The notes: generated by a model not told the origin, from the sequence alone. Positions 1 to 10,083 are shown, numbered from the stretch's first letter. The stretch: 64,000 nucleotides of DNA from Clostridia bacterium (GCA_017546165.1 JAFYXL010000025.1:62001-126000), one strand, 5' to 3'. Translations and numbers: made by a program.

Positions 1-15
1 TTGGAGGTAATATAA

Positions 16-237
16 ATGGATTCAAAATTTTTGAAAGATATTTTGACTATCGCTGTATAAAACGAAATCTCAAATCTGGATTTGGACTACACCGCCCTTG
101 CCGAAAAACACGCATTAAAAATGTTGGAACAAATAAATGTCATTCTGGATACAAACTGGGATGACGACAAAAAGGTAAATGAGATTTTAAAAATTATGGT
201 TTTTTGTCCTGTACCTCCACATATAGATAATATATAA
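16..237 (+). pseudogene. Small ORF with in-frame TAA at codon 15
   Basis: A good ribosome binding site (GGAGG at 3-7) precedes an ATG at 16, but codon 15 (58-60) is TAA. The same frame then stays open for 58 more codons to a TAA at 235-237. The downstream part reads as an ordinary acidic soluble peptide containing AEKHALKMLEQIN and a WDDDKK stretch, and a hairpin follows directly. I do not recognise the family. It could be a gene broken by one substitution (CAA, GAA or AAA to TAA), a sequencing error, or a 14-residue peptide followed by unrelated sequence. The intact frame on both sides of the stop and the SD make a recent nonsense change the simplest reading. Confidence 0.45.
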
Positions 238-270
238 AATGATGGTTACCAAAACCGGTAACCATCATTT
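237..270. terminator. Hairpin, probably a shared terminator
   Basis: A perfect inverted repeat with a 12-bp core (ATGATGGTTACC / GGTAACCATCAT, extended by A-T pairs) and a 6-base loop lies right after the small ORF. It also lies downstream of the minus-strand phosphatase gene that ends at 364. T-runs on both sides are short. The remaining bases to 363 show nothing else I can support. Confidence 0.6.
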
Positions 271-363
271 ATAATATTACTCCGTTTATCACTTATGATA
301 TAGCCGCTTATCTTAATATACCCCTGTATCGTCTAAGTCGTTTTTTATCATTATTTAAACTTA

Positions 364-1536
364 TTAAAAATAACTTACTTTGATTCTTTTGCCCATATGT
401 TTGAGGCACTTTGAAAGTTCCTCTACTAAATTCATTTTAATACTGAACGTTATGGGCAAATCCGGGTTTTGATGTGCCGGATTTATAGCGCGCCCAACAT
501 AAAAGTTAATATCTGTTGCTTCCTCAAACAATAATCTGCAAATAAGCGATGCCCCATCGCGCTTATAATTCCAATGTTCATACATTTCATTTTCAGCCAG
601 ATAGTCTCTTGCATATTCCAGTACTTTGTTGACGGTGATAACACCTTCAGTAACCAAATCAACACCTTCAATCTTTGCGATTGGCGGAACATCAGATTTT
701 TCAAAGTTAAGCGTTGCCTCCAGTGGCCTTCCCAAATACTTTGCCGCAATAGAAGAAGTTGTTCCTCCACATATGATATGCTTGCCTTCTTTAGAGAAGA
801 AAAGTGACATCATACGTTCTGCGTCATCACGATTTGACGGAGGGCCAAACAGGATATTCATAGGTTCACGTTTTCTGATTTTAACAATGCACGCCGTTGC
901 GTCGTCACCGGGTTTTTGTCCATAGAGCCTGTCGCATTCATCCACAAGTACGGTAGAAAGATTTTTTGCCGTAAGACCGCTTAATGAAATAGTCTCCATA
1001 AATTCAATGATGTCTTCCCGCTTCCAACCAAAGTTGTGTTCCATACCAATCCCTGCGTGAGGACAACCGTCACTCATAGCTATAAAAATATCATCTTGCT
1101 GCAAACGAATAACAGACTTATATATTTTCTTTCCGTCAATATTCATCTCGGTTTTTGGATAATCATAGTTCTTATTGTCACGAAGAATAATAACCTGAGG
1201 ATTGTCATACTGAATTATTTCAGCGATTTCATTATTAATAAGATGAATAATTGTAAATGTTGAATACGCAACTCCACGAACTGAGCAAACGGGCAATGTT
1301 GTCGCAATCGTTGACACGCACTCTTCAATAGGAAGTCCTGCCGCCATCATAGTTGAAATTATCTTTGATGTAAGTGTTGAAAGGATACTGGCCTTAACAC
1401 CGCTTCCAAGCCCATCTGCAAGCACAATAACTGTTGAATTGTCGCTTTGCTCAACGATATCTACGTGGTCACCACAAAGCTGTTCTCCGTAATGGTTGAT
1501 ACTTTTCCAGCCGATATCTGCACATAAATCATTCAT
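364..1536 (-). CDS. SpoIIE-family PP2C serine phosphatase with extra C-terminal domain
   Basis: A 390-residue soluble protein. Residues about 1-225 form a SpoIIE/RsbU-type PP2C phosphatase domain, with the metal-binding motifs ADGLGSG (near 41), MSDG (near 154) and GDDAT (near 211), so catalysis should be intact. Residues about 226-390 are a separate domain I cannot assign; it begins near ILFGPPSNRDDAERM and contains GGTTSSIAAKYLG. The ATG overlaps the end of the upstream H-cluster gene by 8 nt, implying translational coupling. PP2C enzymes of this family dephosphorylate serine or threonine on STAS-like antagonists in partner-switching circuits. No STAS protein is encoded nearby, so the substrate is unknown. 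Its place in the operon suggests it is the output of the neighbouring redox or H2 sensor (inference). Confidence 0.85.
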   Translation of the reverse strand: MNDLCADIGWKSINHYGEQLCGDHVDIVEQSDNSTVIVLADGLGSGVKASILSTLTSKIISTMMAAGLPIEECVSTIATTLPVCSVRGVAYSTFTIIHLINNEIAEIIQYDNPQVIILRDNKNYDYPKTEMNIDGKKIYKSVIRLQQDDIFIAMSDGCPHAGIGMEHNFGWKREDIIEFMETISLSGLTAKNLSTVLVDECDRLYGQKPGDDATACIVKIRKREPMNILFGPPSNRDDAERMMSLFFSKEGKHIICGGTTSSIAAKYLGRPLEATLNFEKSDVPPIAKIEGVDLVTEGVITVNKVLEYARDYLAENEMYEHWNYKRDGASLICRLLFEEATDINFYVGRAINPAHQNPDLPITFSIKMNLVEELSKCLKHMGKRIKVSYF

Positions 1537-3208
1537 CTTGTATCGACTCCTTTAGCTTTGAAAGTGCAATTTTTGTTTCTGCTGCTGTCTCGCCTAAAAG
1601 GGAAGCAATTTCCTGAACAATACGCATCTGCTTGTCAACAACCTTATCCGCAACCTCTATTGTCTGACGGCTGATATTTTCTTTTTTCTCACGCTCGTTT
1701 TCTTCATCGGTAACATCACGCATAATACCAATTAAAAGATGTGAGTCTTTATCATATATAACAGATTGTTCCACATACCGCTTATATTCCGCAAGATACA
1801 CACGCTTGTTTCGGATATCTCTGCCGGTATTTTTCACTTCCACAAAGTCGCTTGGATCCATAATCCTGACAACCATATCACCAAGGACATCTGCGCTTGA
1901 GCGGATGTTCATTATTTTTTTTGCAGCTTCATTTATCTGTTGAACTTCGAATTCCTCATTAAGAACAATAAGTCCATTTGGAGTGTTCTTGACAATAGCA
2001 TCGGAAAAGCTTTCCGCTTTATCTTTAAGGAAAGGCAAACACATAGAAACTTCTGCTTTACCCTGACAGATAGCAATTGCTTTCTCACGACAGGTATTAT
2101 ATCCGCAGGATCCGCAGTTGAGTTCATCTGAAGACTTGAATTTACCCATTTGGCGAAGAACGTTATATATTTCTGTTTCAGAAGGCGGTTGCAGTCTGTG
2201 TTCAATATATGTAAACTGTTTTTTAAGTTCATAGGCATCGGGTTGGGAAACATCAAAGTCTTTTTCACCTGCAAAATTTGCAATAGTAATATAATCTTTT
2301 ATAGGTGCCGAGCGATGATACTTTTCCATAACAGGGCCGCCAATACAACTGCCTGCGCAGGCCGACATTTCAATAAAGCACTTATGAATTTTTCCGCTTT
2401 CTATATCTTTTAAAGCATCAACGCAGTTATCAATTCCGTCAAGTGCCATATATGTGTACCTCTGTGCATCCTGAGCCATAGTTTTAAGAATACCACCTGT
2501 TGTAGGGAAGAATCTTGCACGGCTTTGCTCATTGTAATCCATATCTGCTTTTAGCTCAATATTCTCTTCTTTTAGCCAGTTTGTTAGTTCTTCAAATGTT
2601 AACACCGCATCGGCAATATTTTCATAATATTCAGCCTCATCTTTCTTTGCAACGCAAGGGCCAATGAATACGGTCTTGGCTTTAGGGAATCTCTTTTTGA
2701 TATCTATACAATGCGCCTGCATAGGTGAGATAACGTCAGCAAGATATTCAAGCTCTGCCGGGAAGTACTTCTGTATGAGCAAGTTTATTGAATGGCAGCA
2801 GGAAGTAATTATAATATCACGGTCATCCTCACGGAGCATTCTCTCATACTCATTTTTAACTATGGTAGCACCGATGGCTGTTTCTTCCACCTCATAAAAG
2901 CCAAGCTTTTTCAGTGCATCACGCATAGCATTAATTCCAACGCCCTCATAGTTTGCAGCAAAGGAAGGCGCCAGACTCACAACAACGGGGTCTCCGCTTT
3001 CCAATAAAACCTTTACTTTTTCAGTCTCATCTACAATCTGCTTTGCATTTTGGGGGCAAACAACAAAACACTGTCCGCACAAAATACATTCATTACCTAT
3101 AATATGTGCCTGATTGCCGGAAAAACGAATTGCTTTTACCGGACAGTGACGAATACACTTGTAACAATTCTTACAATTTGATTTTTTTAATGTTAAACAG
3201 TTTGGCAC
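1529..3208 (-). CDS. Putative sensory [FeFe]-hydrogenase with PAS domain (HydS-like)
   Basis: A 559-residue protein. The order is two N-terminal 4Fe-4S motifs (residues about 12-51), an H-cluster domain with all four cysteine ligands visible (TSCC near 135, GPC at 185, ACAGSC at 284-288), a four-cysteine Fe-S motif beginning NCGSCGYNTC, then a PAS-like domain and a C-terminal coiled coil. The L1 motif is TSCCHS rather than TSCxPGW, and L3 is ACAGSCIGGP rather than ACPGGCxxGGG. These changes, plus PAS and the absence of an NADH-oxidising subunit, match the group C sensory hydrogenases exemplified by HydS of Ruminococcus albus. The start is GTG preceded by AAGGGAAG. It lies between a 2Fe-2S protein (5 nt upstream) and a PP2C phosphatase (8-nt overlap). 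Sensing of H2 or redox state is inferred from the family and context. Confidence 0.85.
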   Translation of the reverse strand: MPNCLTLKKSNCKNCYKCIRHCPVKAIRFSGNQAHIIGNECILCGQCFVVCPQNAKQIVDETEKVKVLLESGDPVVVSLAPSFAANYEGVGINAMRDALKKLGFYEVEETAIGATIVKNEYERMLREDDRDIIITSCCHSINLLIQKYFPAELEYLADVISPMQAHCIDIKKRFPKAKTVFIGPCVAKKDEAEYYENIADAVLTFEELTNWLKEENIELKADMDYNEQSRARFFPTTGGILKTMAQDAQRYTYMALDGIDNCVDALKDIESGKIHKCFIEMSACAGSCIGGPVMEKYHRSAPIKDYITIANFAGEKDFDVSQPDAYELKKQFTYIEHRLQPPSETEIYNVLRQMGKFKSSDELNCGSCGYNTCREKAIAICQGKAEVSMCLPFLKDKAESFSDAIVKNTPNGLIVLNEEFEVQQINEAAKKIMNIRSSADVLGDMVVRIMDPSDFVEVKNTGRDIRNKRVYLAEYKRYVEQSVIYDKDSHLLIGIMRDVTDEENEREKKENISRQTIEVADKVVDKQMRIVQEIASLLGETAAETKIALSKLKESIQDE

Positions 3209-3213
3209 TTAGG

Positions 3214-3474
3214 TCACTTCCCTTCGTTTTTAATTACCGCAAGTACTTTATCTTTAAGAAATTCCTGAAAATTTTCACGGGTAATGCCTGTATGGATTTC
3301 ATCATCTACCTGAACGGTCACGCCATAGCGATTGCACTGACCGATACAAAAACTACCGACAATTTTTATTTCGTTCTCAAGATGGTGTTCCTGGATTGCT
3401 TGAGTAAGTAATTCTACAATTTCAGGCGAACCTTTTATATAGCAAGAACTACCAACGCAAATTTGAATTACCAT
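3214..3474 (-). CDS. Thioredoxin-like [2Fe-2S] ferredoxin domain protein
   Basis: An 86-residue thioredoxin-fold 2Fe-2S protein, of the kind related to the NuoE C-terminal half. The cluster ligands are visible as CVGSSC near the N-terminus and CIGQC in the middle, which is the NuoE spacing. It is the first gene of the three-gene sensory hydrogenase operon and ends 5 nt before the H-cluster gene. It probably exchanges electrons with that protein. A promoter lies at 3573-3601. The SD before its ATG is weak (GTGGGA). Confidence 0.8.
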   Translation of the reverse strand: MVIQICVGSSCYIKGSPEIVELLTQAIQEHHLENEIKIVGSFCIGQCNRYGVTVQVDDEIHTGITRENFQEFLKDKVLAVIKNEGK

Positions 3475-3572
3475 ATAATCCCACGCTTTCGTTTTCCATA
3501 TTTAAGCCGCTTGCAACAAAGCTGACCTTTTTTAAATTTTCTTCTATTATTTTAAATAAGCTTTACATACCC

Positions 3573-3601
3573 ATTTTAGCACATTTGTTTTTATGTTTCA
3601 A
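3573..3601 (-). promoter_or_regulatory. Promoter of the sensory hydrogenase operon
   Basis: On the minus strand TTGAAA (3601-3596), 17 bp, then TAAAAT (3578-3573) resembles a housekeeping sigma promoter. The leader to the first ATG is about 90 nt. Four TTTCAA words occur at 3596, 3606, 3627 and 3644 (plus-strand orientation), the first of which is the -35 itself. Confidence 0.6.
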
Positions 3602-3677
3602 TAGGTTTCAACCAGTCGTGTTTTGATTTCAATATTCTTTATTTTTCAATATTTCTTAATACCTTGAAAAGTATATA

Positions 3678-3718
3678 AAAACAGACAAAGCGGCGCAACC
3701 TCAATGGTTACACCGCTT
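3678..3718 (-). terminator. Terminator of ileS
   Basis: A 12-bp stem (3690-3701 with 3707-3718) contains two G-U pairs that form only in the minus-strand RNA, followed by a T-rich tract. This supports termination of ileS transcription. Together with the promoter at 3573-3601 it accounts for the gap 3475-3790; I see no gene there. Confidence 0.8.
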
Positions 3719-3790
3719 ATTCTTTAAATGTCCTTTTAAAGCCACGTTAATAATGTGAGTGCTTTGTTCTTTGGAATATTGTAATGTTTT

Positions 3791-6700
3791 TTAGGCCTTA
3801 ACTATTGAAATTGTTACTTTCTCGCCATTAATGTTCCATTCCTTACCGGTGTTTTCAGCGCACTCAATTGAAGTCGCTAAAGCCTGAGATGAGATTTCTT
3901 CCTTGTTGGCTTTGATTATTGTATCAATCTTATCACTGCCAAAGTATGAAACCTTAATGTTATCCTGAACCTCAAATCCGCTATCCTTACGCATTGTCTG
4001 AATCTTGCTGAGGATTTCACGTACAAATCCCTCTTCAATTAATTCTTCGGTAAGGTTGGTATCAAGAACAACTGTGTAGCTTGCATCACTATCTGATACA
4101 AAACCATCTTTTTGCAGTGTTTCAACCAAAACATCATCAATGCCAAATTCAACATCTGTGCCTTCAACTGTAAGTTTTACCATTTCACCGGCATTGAGCG
4201 TTGCCATTACACTTGCGCCATCCATCTTGTTTACTTCTTCAAAAATGGCTCTTACAATTTTGCCGTATTTAGGGCCCATAGTCTTTAACTGTGGTTTGAA
4301 GTTGTATGAGATGAATGCGCTTGCATCTTCTGTTACTTCCAGCGCCTTTACATTAAGCTCATCAAGAATAATATTGCGGTAAACTTCATCCAGAGTTTCC
4401 TTTGTCTGAACAAAAATCTTTGCAATTGGCTGTCTGTTCTTCACATTGGCTGCGTTACGGCAGGCACGACCAAGGATTACAATCTTGCGTGCTGCGTCCA
4501 TCTCGGTTTCTATTTCAGTAAAGTCAAATGCTTCATCTGCTTCAGGGAAGTCACAAAGATGAATACTCTCAGGAGCATTTTTATCTACATTGAGAACAAG
4601 GTTTCTGTAAATCATTTCGGTCATAAACGGAATAAATGGTGCACAAACCTTTGAGAATGTAGTAAGAACAGTGTAAAGTGTCATATAAGCTGCAACCTTA
4701 TCATCTGTCAACTCACTTGCCCAGAATCTCTCTCTGCTACGACGAACATACCAGTTACTGAGTTCATCTGTAAATTCCTGAATAACACGAGTAGCTTCAG
4801 TAATCTTGTAATTCTCAAGATAATCATCAACTGTTCTGATTACATTATTAAGCTTTGATAAAATCCACCTATCAAGAAGGGTCAACTTGTCTTTATCCAG
4901 CTTATGCTCTGTTGGATTGAACTTGTCAATCTCTGCATAAAGAACATAGAAAGCATAGGTATTCCAAAGAGTGCCCAGGAACTTTCTCTGTGATTCTGAA
5001 ACTGCCTCGTCAAAGAAGCGGTTAGGAAGCCAAGGAGCACTGTTTGAATAGAAGTACCAACGAGCTGCATCTGAGCCCTGCTTGTTGAGTACATCCCAAG
5101 GATCTACAACGTTGCCCTTGTGTTTTGACATCTTTTGTCCATTTTTGTCCTGAACGTGGCCAAGTACGATAACGTTCTTGTAAGGTGCCTTGTCAAACAG
5201 AAGTGTCGAAATTGCTATAAGTGTATAGAACCATCCACGTGTCTGGTCGATAGCTTCACTGATGAAATCTGCAGGGAAGTTGTTGTCAAACATCTCCTTG
5301 TTTTCAAATGGGTAGTGCCACTGTGCAAATGGCATTGATCCTGAGTCAAACCAGCAGTCAATAACTTCTGATACCCTCTTCATTTCCCCTCCGCACTTCT
5401 CACACTTAAGGTGAACATTGTCAACGTAAGGTTTGTGAAGTTCAATATCATCAGGTACATTGATACCTTTTGTTTTCAGCTCCTCAATTGAGCCAATGCA
5501 TTCGTGATGTCCACACTCACACTGCCAGATAGGAAGTGGTGTACCCCAATATCTTGAACGTGAAAGACCCCAGTCTATTACATTTTCAAGGAAGTTGCCA
5601 AATCTGCCGTGCTTAATGTTGTCCGGCATCCAGTTTACTGTTTCGTTGTTTGCAAGGAGCTTGTCACGAACAGCTGACATCTTTATAAACCAGGTATCAC
5701 AAGCATAGTAAAGAAGTGGTGTATCACATCTCCAGCAGAATGGATAGCTATGTTCAAAATCAATTACTTCAAAAAGCTGTTCCCTGTCACGTAAATCACG
5801 GATAACCAGTTTGTCAACATCCTTAACAAACATACCTTTCCAAGGTTCAACTGCGTCCACAAACTTACCCTGTGGGTTAACAAGATTTACAAAAGGAAGG
5901 TCATTTTCCTTACCAACTCTTGAGTCGTCTTCACCAAATGCAGGTGCAATATGAACAATACCTGTACCGTCGCTCATTGTAACATAGTTATCAGCAACTA
6001 CAAAATACGCCTTTTTGTCAGGCTTTGCAAAGTTAAAGAGTGGTTCATACTCAAGACCGCAAAGGTCGGTGCCGATGTACTTTTCAACTATTTCGTATTC
6101 AGCTTTAATAACAGTTTCAAGAAGAGCTTCAGCCAAGATATAAGTTTCTTCACCGCATTTAATCTTAACATAAGTTTCATTTGGGTTTACACAAAGTGCC
6201 ACGTTGGACGGAAGTGTCCAGGGTGTGGTTGTCCAGGCAAGGATATACTCATTAGTCTTACCCTTAACAATAAACTTTGCAATAAGTGATGCTTCTTTTA
6301 CATCCTTGTAGCCCTGTGCAACTTCGTGGCTTGAAAGCGAAGTGCCGCAACGAGGACAATATGGCATAATTTTGTGACCTTTGTAAAGAAGCTTTTTGTC
6401 CCATATCTGCTTCAATGCCCACCAAACAGACTCAATATAGTCATTGTGATAGGTAACATAAGGTTTTTCCATATCTGCCCAATAGCCGACACGGTCACTC
6501 ATTTCCTCCCATTCACTCTGATAGGTAAATACACTATCCTTACATTTTTTAACAAAATCCTCAATGCCGTAATTCTCAATCTGCGGTTTGCCGCTGATAC
6601 CAAGCTGCTTTTCAACTTCAAGTTCAACAGGAAGACCGTGTGTATCCCAGCCGGCCTTTCTCTGCACGCTGTAGCCCTTCATTGTACGGTATCTTGGAAT

Positions 6701-6901
6701 CAAGTCCTTGATAACACGGGTCAATACGTGACCAATATGAGGTTTGCCGTTTGCGGTAGGCGGGCCATCAAAAAATGTATAAATCTCACCGCCTTCACGG
6801 TTCTTTATACTCTTTTTGAATATATCGTTATCCTTCCAGAATTTAACGACTTCTTTTTCTCTGTCCACAAAAGACAGGTCAGTTGATACTTTATCGTACA
6901 T
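3791..6901 (-). CDS. ileS: Isoleucyl-tRNA synthetase, type 2
   Basis: A 1036-residue class I aminoacyl-tRNA synthetase that charges tRNA-Ile. The HIGH motif lies at residues 55-58 within [14 protein letters not shown], and the KMSKS-loop motif reads KMSKHKG. Both motif versions and the length (over 1000, against about 920-940 for the usual bacterial form) place it in the eukaryote-like IleRS2 class, whose members are typically insensitive to mupirocin. The ATG at 6901 is chosen because GGGAGGT sits just upstream; a TTG 15 nt earlier lies on the SD itself and is unlikely. It is monocistronic, divergent from clpE, and no T-box leader is visible in the 250-bp gap. Confidence 0.97.
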   Translation of the reverse strand: MYDKVSTDLSFVDREKEVVKFWKDNDIFKKSIKNREGGEIYTFFDGPPTANGKPHIGHVLTRVIKDLIPRYRTMKGYSVQRKAGWDTHGLPVELEVEKQLGISGKPQIENYGIEDFVKKCKDSVFTYQSEWEEMSDRVGYWADMEKPYVTYHNDYIESVWWALKQIWDKKLLYKGHKIMPYCPRCGTSLSSHEVAQGYKDVKEASLIAKFIVKGKTNEYILAWTTTPWTLPSNVALCVNPNETYVKIKCGEETYILAEALLETVIKAEYEIVEKYIGTDLCGLEYEPLFNFAKPDKKAYFVVADNYVTMSDGTGIVHIAPAFGEDDSRVGKENDLPFVNLVNPQGKFVDAVEPWKGMFVKDVDKLVIRDLRDREQLFEVIDFEHSYPFCWRCDTPLLYYACDTWFIKMSAVRDKLLANNETVNWMPDNIKHGRFGNFLENVIDWGLSRSRYWGTPLPIWQCECGHHECIGSIEELKTKGINVPDDIELHKPYVDNVHLKCEKCGGEMKRVSEVIDCWFDSGSMPFAQWHYPFENKEMFDNNFPADFISEAIDQTRGWFYTLIAISTLLFDKAPYKNVIVLGHVQDKNGQKMSKHKGNVVDPWDVLNKQGSDAARWYFYSNSAPWLPNRFFDEAVSESQRKFLGTLWNTYAFYVLYAEIDKFNPTEHKLDKDKLTLLDRWILSKLNNVIRTVDDYLENYKITEATRVIQEFTDELSNWYVRRSRERFWASELTDDKVAAYMTLYTVLTTFSKVCAPFIPFMTEMIYRNLVLNVDKNAPESIHLCDFPEADEAFDFTEIETEMDAARKIVILGRACRNAANVKNRQPIAKIFVQTKETLDEVYRNIILDELNVKALEVTEDASAFISYNFKPQLKTMGPKYGKIVRAIFEEVNKMDGASVMATLNAGEMVKLTVEGTDVEFGIDDVLVETLQKDGFVSDSDASYTVVLDTNLTEELIEEGFVREILSKIQTMRKDSGFEVQDNIKVSYFGSDKIDTIIKANKEEISSQALATSIECAENTGKEWNINGEKVTISIVKA

Positions 6902-7063
6902 TTTACGACCTCCCAAATTTATGTGAAATCTTTAAATTTCCAAATTATATACATACTTTATATATTTTACAGGAAATTTCAGAGTTTGTAAAGTGATTTG
7001 TTAAAATTCCTTGAATTTTTCGTAACTTTTTGATAACTTTTCTCCCATTTCCTTAAAAAAATA

Positions 7064-7092
7064 TTGAATTGCAATATTGTTTGTGATATACT
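7064..7092 (+). promoter_or_regulatory. Promoter of clpE
   Basis: TTGAAT, 17 bp, TATACT on the plus strand, about 60 bp upstream of the clpE start. No CtsR-type tandem heptad operator is recognisable around it. Confidence 0.6.
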
Positions 7093-7153
7093 CTCTTAAG
7101 TATTATTTGAAAACTTTCTATATTTATATATATAAAATTTACGGAGGTAAGCT

Positions 7154-9505
7154 ATGCTCTGTGTAAGATGCAAAAAAAATATGGCTGTGGTTTTCATCAA
7201 CCAGATTGACCAAAACGGCAACCAAAAAAATGAAGGCTACTGCCTTTCCTGCGCCAGGGAGCTTAACATTGGCGCTGTAGATAGTATGATCAAAAACCTG
7301 GGTATCAATCCTGAGGAATTTGATGATATGAACAGTGAATCCTTGCGTATGATGCAAGATATGAGCGAGAATGGTGAATTTGACCCCTCAATGTTCGGTG
7401 AAATGTTCGGCGAAATGGGAGAGTTTGATGATAGTGAGGACGGCGGTGCAACAAAGAAGTCACCCCTTTCATTCCTCTCAAATATGTTGGGGGGTAAACC
7501 GCCTGTTTCCGACAATTCAACCGAAGATGTGTCTTCCAAGAAAACAACCGACAAAAAAGAAAAAAAGGATAAAAAACGCAAGTTCTTAAGCACATATGGT
7601 ACAAACCTTACTGCAAAGGCTAAGAATGGCGAAATTGACAGAGTTATCGGTAGAGATTCTGAAATGGCACGTGTTGCACAGATTCTTAACCGTCGCACCA
7701 AAAACAACCCTGTCCTTATCGGTGAACCCGGTGTGGGCAAAACAGCTATTGCAGAGGGTCTCGCTCTTAAAATAGTTGAAGGTGATGTTCCTGCAAAACT
7801 CCTTGACCACGAAATTTATCTTCTCGATATGGCCGCAATGGTTGCAGGCACACAATTCCGCGGACAGTTTGAGTCAAGACTTAAAAGTCTTATCAACGAA
7901 GTTAAATCACTTGGAAATATCATACTGGTCATTGACGAGGTGCATATCCTTACCAAAGCCGGCGATGCTGAAGGCGCAATGAATGCCGGAAACATCCTTA
8001 AGCCCGCCCTATCACGTGGTGAAATCCAGATTATCGGCGCAACTACTTTGGAGGAATATCGGAAGTATATTGAAAAAGACAGCGCTTTAGAACGTCGTTT
8101 TCAATCTGTTTTGGTTGAAGAACCATCCGTTGATGAAACAATCGAAATTTTAAAGGGAATACGTGAATACTACGAAAATTATCACAAGGTAAAGATTTCC
8201 GACGAAATTATACGCTGTGCAGCTATACTCTCAAAGAGATATATCACAGACAGATTTCTTCCTGACAAAGCCATTGACGTAATTGACGAAGCTGCATCCA
8301 AGGCAAATTTGGCAAACACCGTACTTGTTGATATTGCCAAACTTGAAATGGAGCTTAAAACTGTTACTTCCGCTATGGCAGAGCTTGAATCAGAAAATGA
8401 GAAATTAGAAAATGTGCCTGCCGAAAACTATGAAAAGTTGGCGGAACTTAAAAGCCGTGAATGTAAAATAACTGAAGAGCTTGACCTGCTAAAATCAAAA
8501 AATATTGCTACAGAACTAACCGCAGATGATCTGGCAGCAGTTATTGAATCCTGGACAAAAATCCCCGTAAAAGGCATAACGGAATTTGAAACCAATAATC
8601 TTTTAAATCTTGAAGAAAAGCTTCACAAAAACCTTATTGGCCAAAACGATGCTGTTTCAGCTGTGGCAAGAGGTATCCGCCGCAAACGTGCCGGACTTAG
8701 CCTCAAACGTCGCCCCGCCTCATTTATCTTTGTAGGGCCCACAGGGGTTGGTAAAACCGAGCTTGTAAAACAGATTGCAAAAGAAGTATTTTCAACCGAG
8801 GATGCGCTTATCCGTTTTGATATGTCAGAGTTTATGGAGAAACATTCTGCATCAAAACTGATTGGCTCACCTCCCGGATATGTTGGCTATGACGATGCAG
8901 GCCAATTGACCGAAAAGGTCCGCCGTCATCCATACTCAGTAATATTGTTTGATGAAATCGAAAAAGCACACCCTGATGTATTCAATATGTTGCTTCAGAT
9001 TTTAGACGACGGCCGGATAACCGACAGTCACGGAAAAACTATTTCATTTGAGGATACAATCATAGTAATGACCTCAAATGCAGGCAGCACCGATTCAGCA
9101 AATGTGGCAGGGTTTGGGGCGAATTCAAACAGCTCATCAAAAGCAAAGGCAGAACGTGCACTCCGTGACATCTTCCGCCCTGAGTTTTTAAATCGAATTG
9201 ATGAAATTGTTGTATTTGATCAGCTTTCACGTCAGGATCTTCTCAAGATTGCCGCCCTGATGCTTACAGAACTGGAGCGTGGAATATCCGAAAAGGGCAT
9301 CACTCTTGATATAACAGATGCTGCAAAGCAGGCTATCTGTGACGGAGGTTACAGCACAACCTATGGTGCAAGACCAATGCGAAGATACATCGAACGCAAT
9401 GTTGAGGACAAACTTGCGCAACTTTATATCAGTGGCAAACTTCCTGATGGTAGTTGTGTTTTCGTAGATGCCGTAGATAACAATATCGAAATTACAGTTA
9501 AATAA
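7154..9505 (+). CDS. clpE: ClpE-type ATP-dependent unfoldase with N-terminal zinc finger
   Basis: A 783-residue Hsp100 ATPase. It begins with a treble-clef type zinc motif (CVRC near residue 3 and CLSC near 34), as in ClpE and McsA, instead of a Clp N-domain. An acidic then Lys-rich linker runs to about residue 140. AAA+ module 1 has GEPGVGKT and a DEVH Walker B; a short coiled-coil middle domain follows; module 2 has GPTGVGKT and a DEIEKAH Walker B. It should unfold damaged proteins, probably for ClpP, which is not in this window. It is about 80 residues longer than Bacillus subtilis ClpE, mainly in the linker. GGAGG lies 8 nt before the ATG. It has its own promoter and terminator. Confidence 0.9.
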   Translation: MLCVRCKKNMAVVFINQIDQNGNQKNEGYCLSCARELNIGAVDSMIKNLGINPEEFDDMNSESLRMMQDMSENGEFDPSMFGEMFGEMGEFDDSEDGGATKKSPLSFLSNMLGGKPPVSDNSTEDVSSKKTTDKKEKKDKKRKFLSTYGTNLTAKAKNGEIDRVIGRDSEMARVAQILNRRTKNNPVLIGEPGVGKTAIAEGLALKIVEGDVPAKLLDHEIYLLDMAAMVAGTQFRGQFESRLKSLINEVKSLGNIILVIDEVHILTKAGDAEGAMNAGNILKPALSRGEIQIIGATTLEEYRKYIEKDSALERRFQSVLVEEPSVDETIEILKGIREYYENYHKVKISDEIIRCAAILSKRYITDRFLPDKAIDVIDEAASKANLANTVLVDIAKLEMELKTVTSAMAELESENEKLENVPAENYEKLAELKSRECKITEELDLLKSKNIATELTADDLAAVIESWTKIPVKGITEFETNNLLNLEEKLHKNLIGQNDAVSAVARGIRRKRAGLSLKRRPASFIFVGPTGVGKTELVKQIAKEVFSTEDALIRFDMSEFMEKHSASKLIGSPPGYVGYDDAGQLTEKVRRHPYSVILFDEIEKAHPDVFNMLLQILDDGRITDSHGKTISFEDTIIVMTSNAGSTDSANVAGFGANSNSSSKAKAERALRDIFRPEFLNRIDEIVVFDQLSRQDLLKIAALMLTELERGISEKGITLDITDAAKQAICDGGYSTTYGARPMRRYIERNVEDKLAQLYISGKLPDGSCVFVDAVDNNIEITVK

Positions 9506-9510
9506 AATTT

Positions 9511-9552
9511 AAACCGCATTTAATCGATAAATTAGATGCGGTTTCTTCCTTT
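9511..9552 (+). terminator. Terminator of clpE
   Basis: Stem AAACCGCAT / ATGCGGTTT with further inner A-T pairs and a T-rich tail, five bases after the clpE stop codon. Confidence 0.8.
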
Positions 9553-9617
9553 ATCAGCGAGTATTTTTTAATACTTAAATAAATAGGCACAATTTTGAAA
9601 AAAAATAAAAAAAACTA

Positions 9618-9646
9618 TTGACAAACCACCTTCTTGCTGTTATAAT
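9618..9646 (+). promoter_or_regulatory. Consensus promoter of the tRNA operon
   Basis: A perfect consensus TTGACA, 17 bp, TATAAT, about 45 bp upstream of tRNA-Gly. It should drive all five tRNAs up to the terminator at 10160-10190. Confidence 0.9.
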
Positions 9647-9690
9647 ACTTAGAGTCGGTCGGAAAACGGCTCGATAGAACCTTCTATCAT

Positions 9691-9764
9691 GCGGGTGTAG
9701 TTCAATGGTAGAATCTCAGCCTTCCAAGCTGATTGCGTGGGTTCGATTCCCATCACCCGCTCCA
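9691..9764 (+). tRNA. tRNA-Gly(TCC)
   Basis: Complete cloverleaf: acceptor GCGGGTG pairs with CACCCGC, anticodon loop CTTCCAA gives TCC, T-loop GGTTCGATTCC, and CCA is encoded. First tRNA of a five-gene operon. Confidence 0.97.
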
Positions 9765-9773
9765 CATTTTTAT

Positions 9774-9850
<77 letters not shown>

Positions 9851-9861
9851 CATTTTTATTT

Positions 9862-9939
9862 GGTGGGTATAGCTCAGTTGGTTAGAGCGCTAGATTGTGG
9901 CTCTAGAGGTCGTCGGTTCGACTCCGACTATCCACCCCA
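9862..9939 (+). tRNA. tRNA-His(GTG) with encoded G-1
   Basis: Anticodon loop TTGTGGC gives GTG. Ten bases precede the D-stem GCTC, so an extra 5' G is encoded and pairs with C73, the His identity element; CCA is encoded. Confidence 0.97.
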
Positions 9940-9984
9940 TCTTATAAAAAGCAAATGGCAGGTAAATTTGTCAGGCTTATATAC

Positions 9985-10061
9985 TGGGCTGTAGCCAAGT
10001 CGGTAAGGCACCAGACTTTGACTCTGGCATTTCGTAGGTTCGAGTCCTGCCAGCCCAGCCA
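9985..10061 (+). tRNA. tRNA-Gln(TTG)
   Basis: Acceptor TGGGCTG pairs with CAGCCCA (a U1-A72 pair typical of bacterial tRNA-Gln); anticodon loop CTTTGAC gives TTG; encoded CCA. Confidence 0.96.
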
Positions 10062-10083
10062 CACTTTTTAAAAAATTTAATAT

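Noticed and set aside
6374-6886. 170-codon plus-strand ORF inside ileS
   Set aside because: It is the antisense shadow of a highly conserved synthetase region and has no SD.
6902-7153. T-box leader for ileS
   Set aside because: No GGTGGTACCGCG-like core or specifier stem is visible on the minus strand, and the gap is short and AT-rich.
7040-7153. CtsR operator upstream of clpE
   Set aside because: No tandem GGTCAAA-type heptads are present; only a plain promoter is visible.
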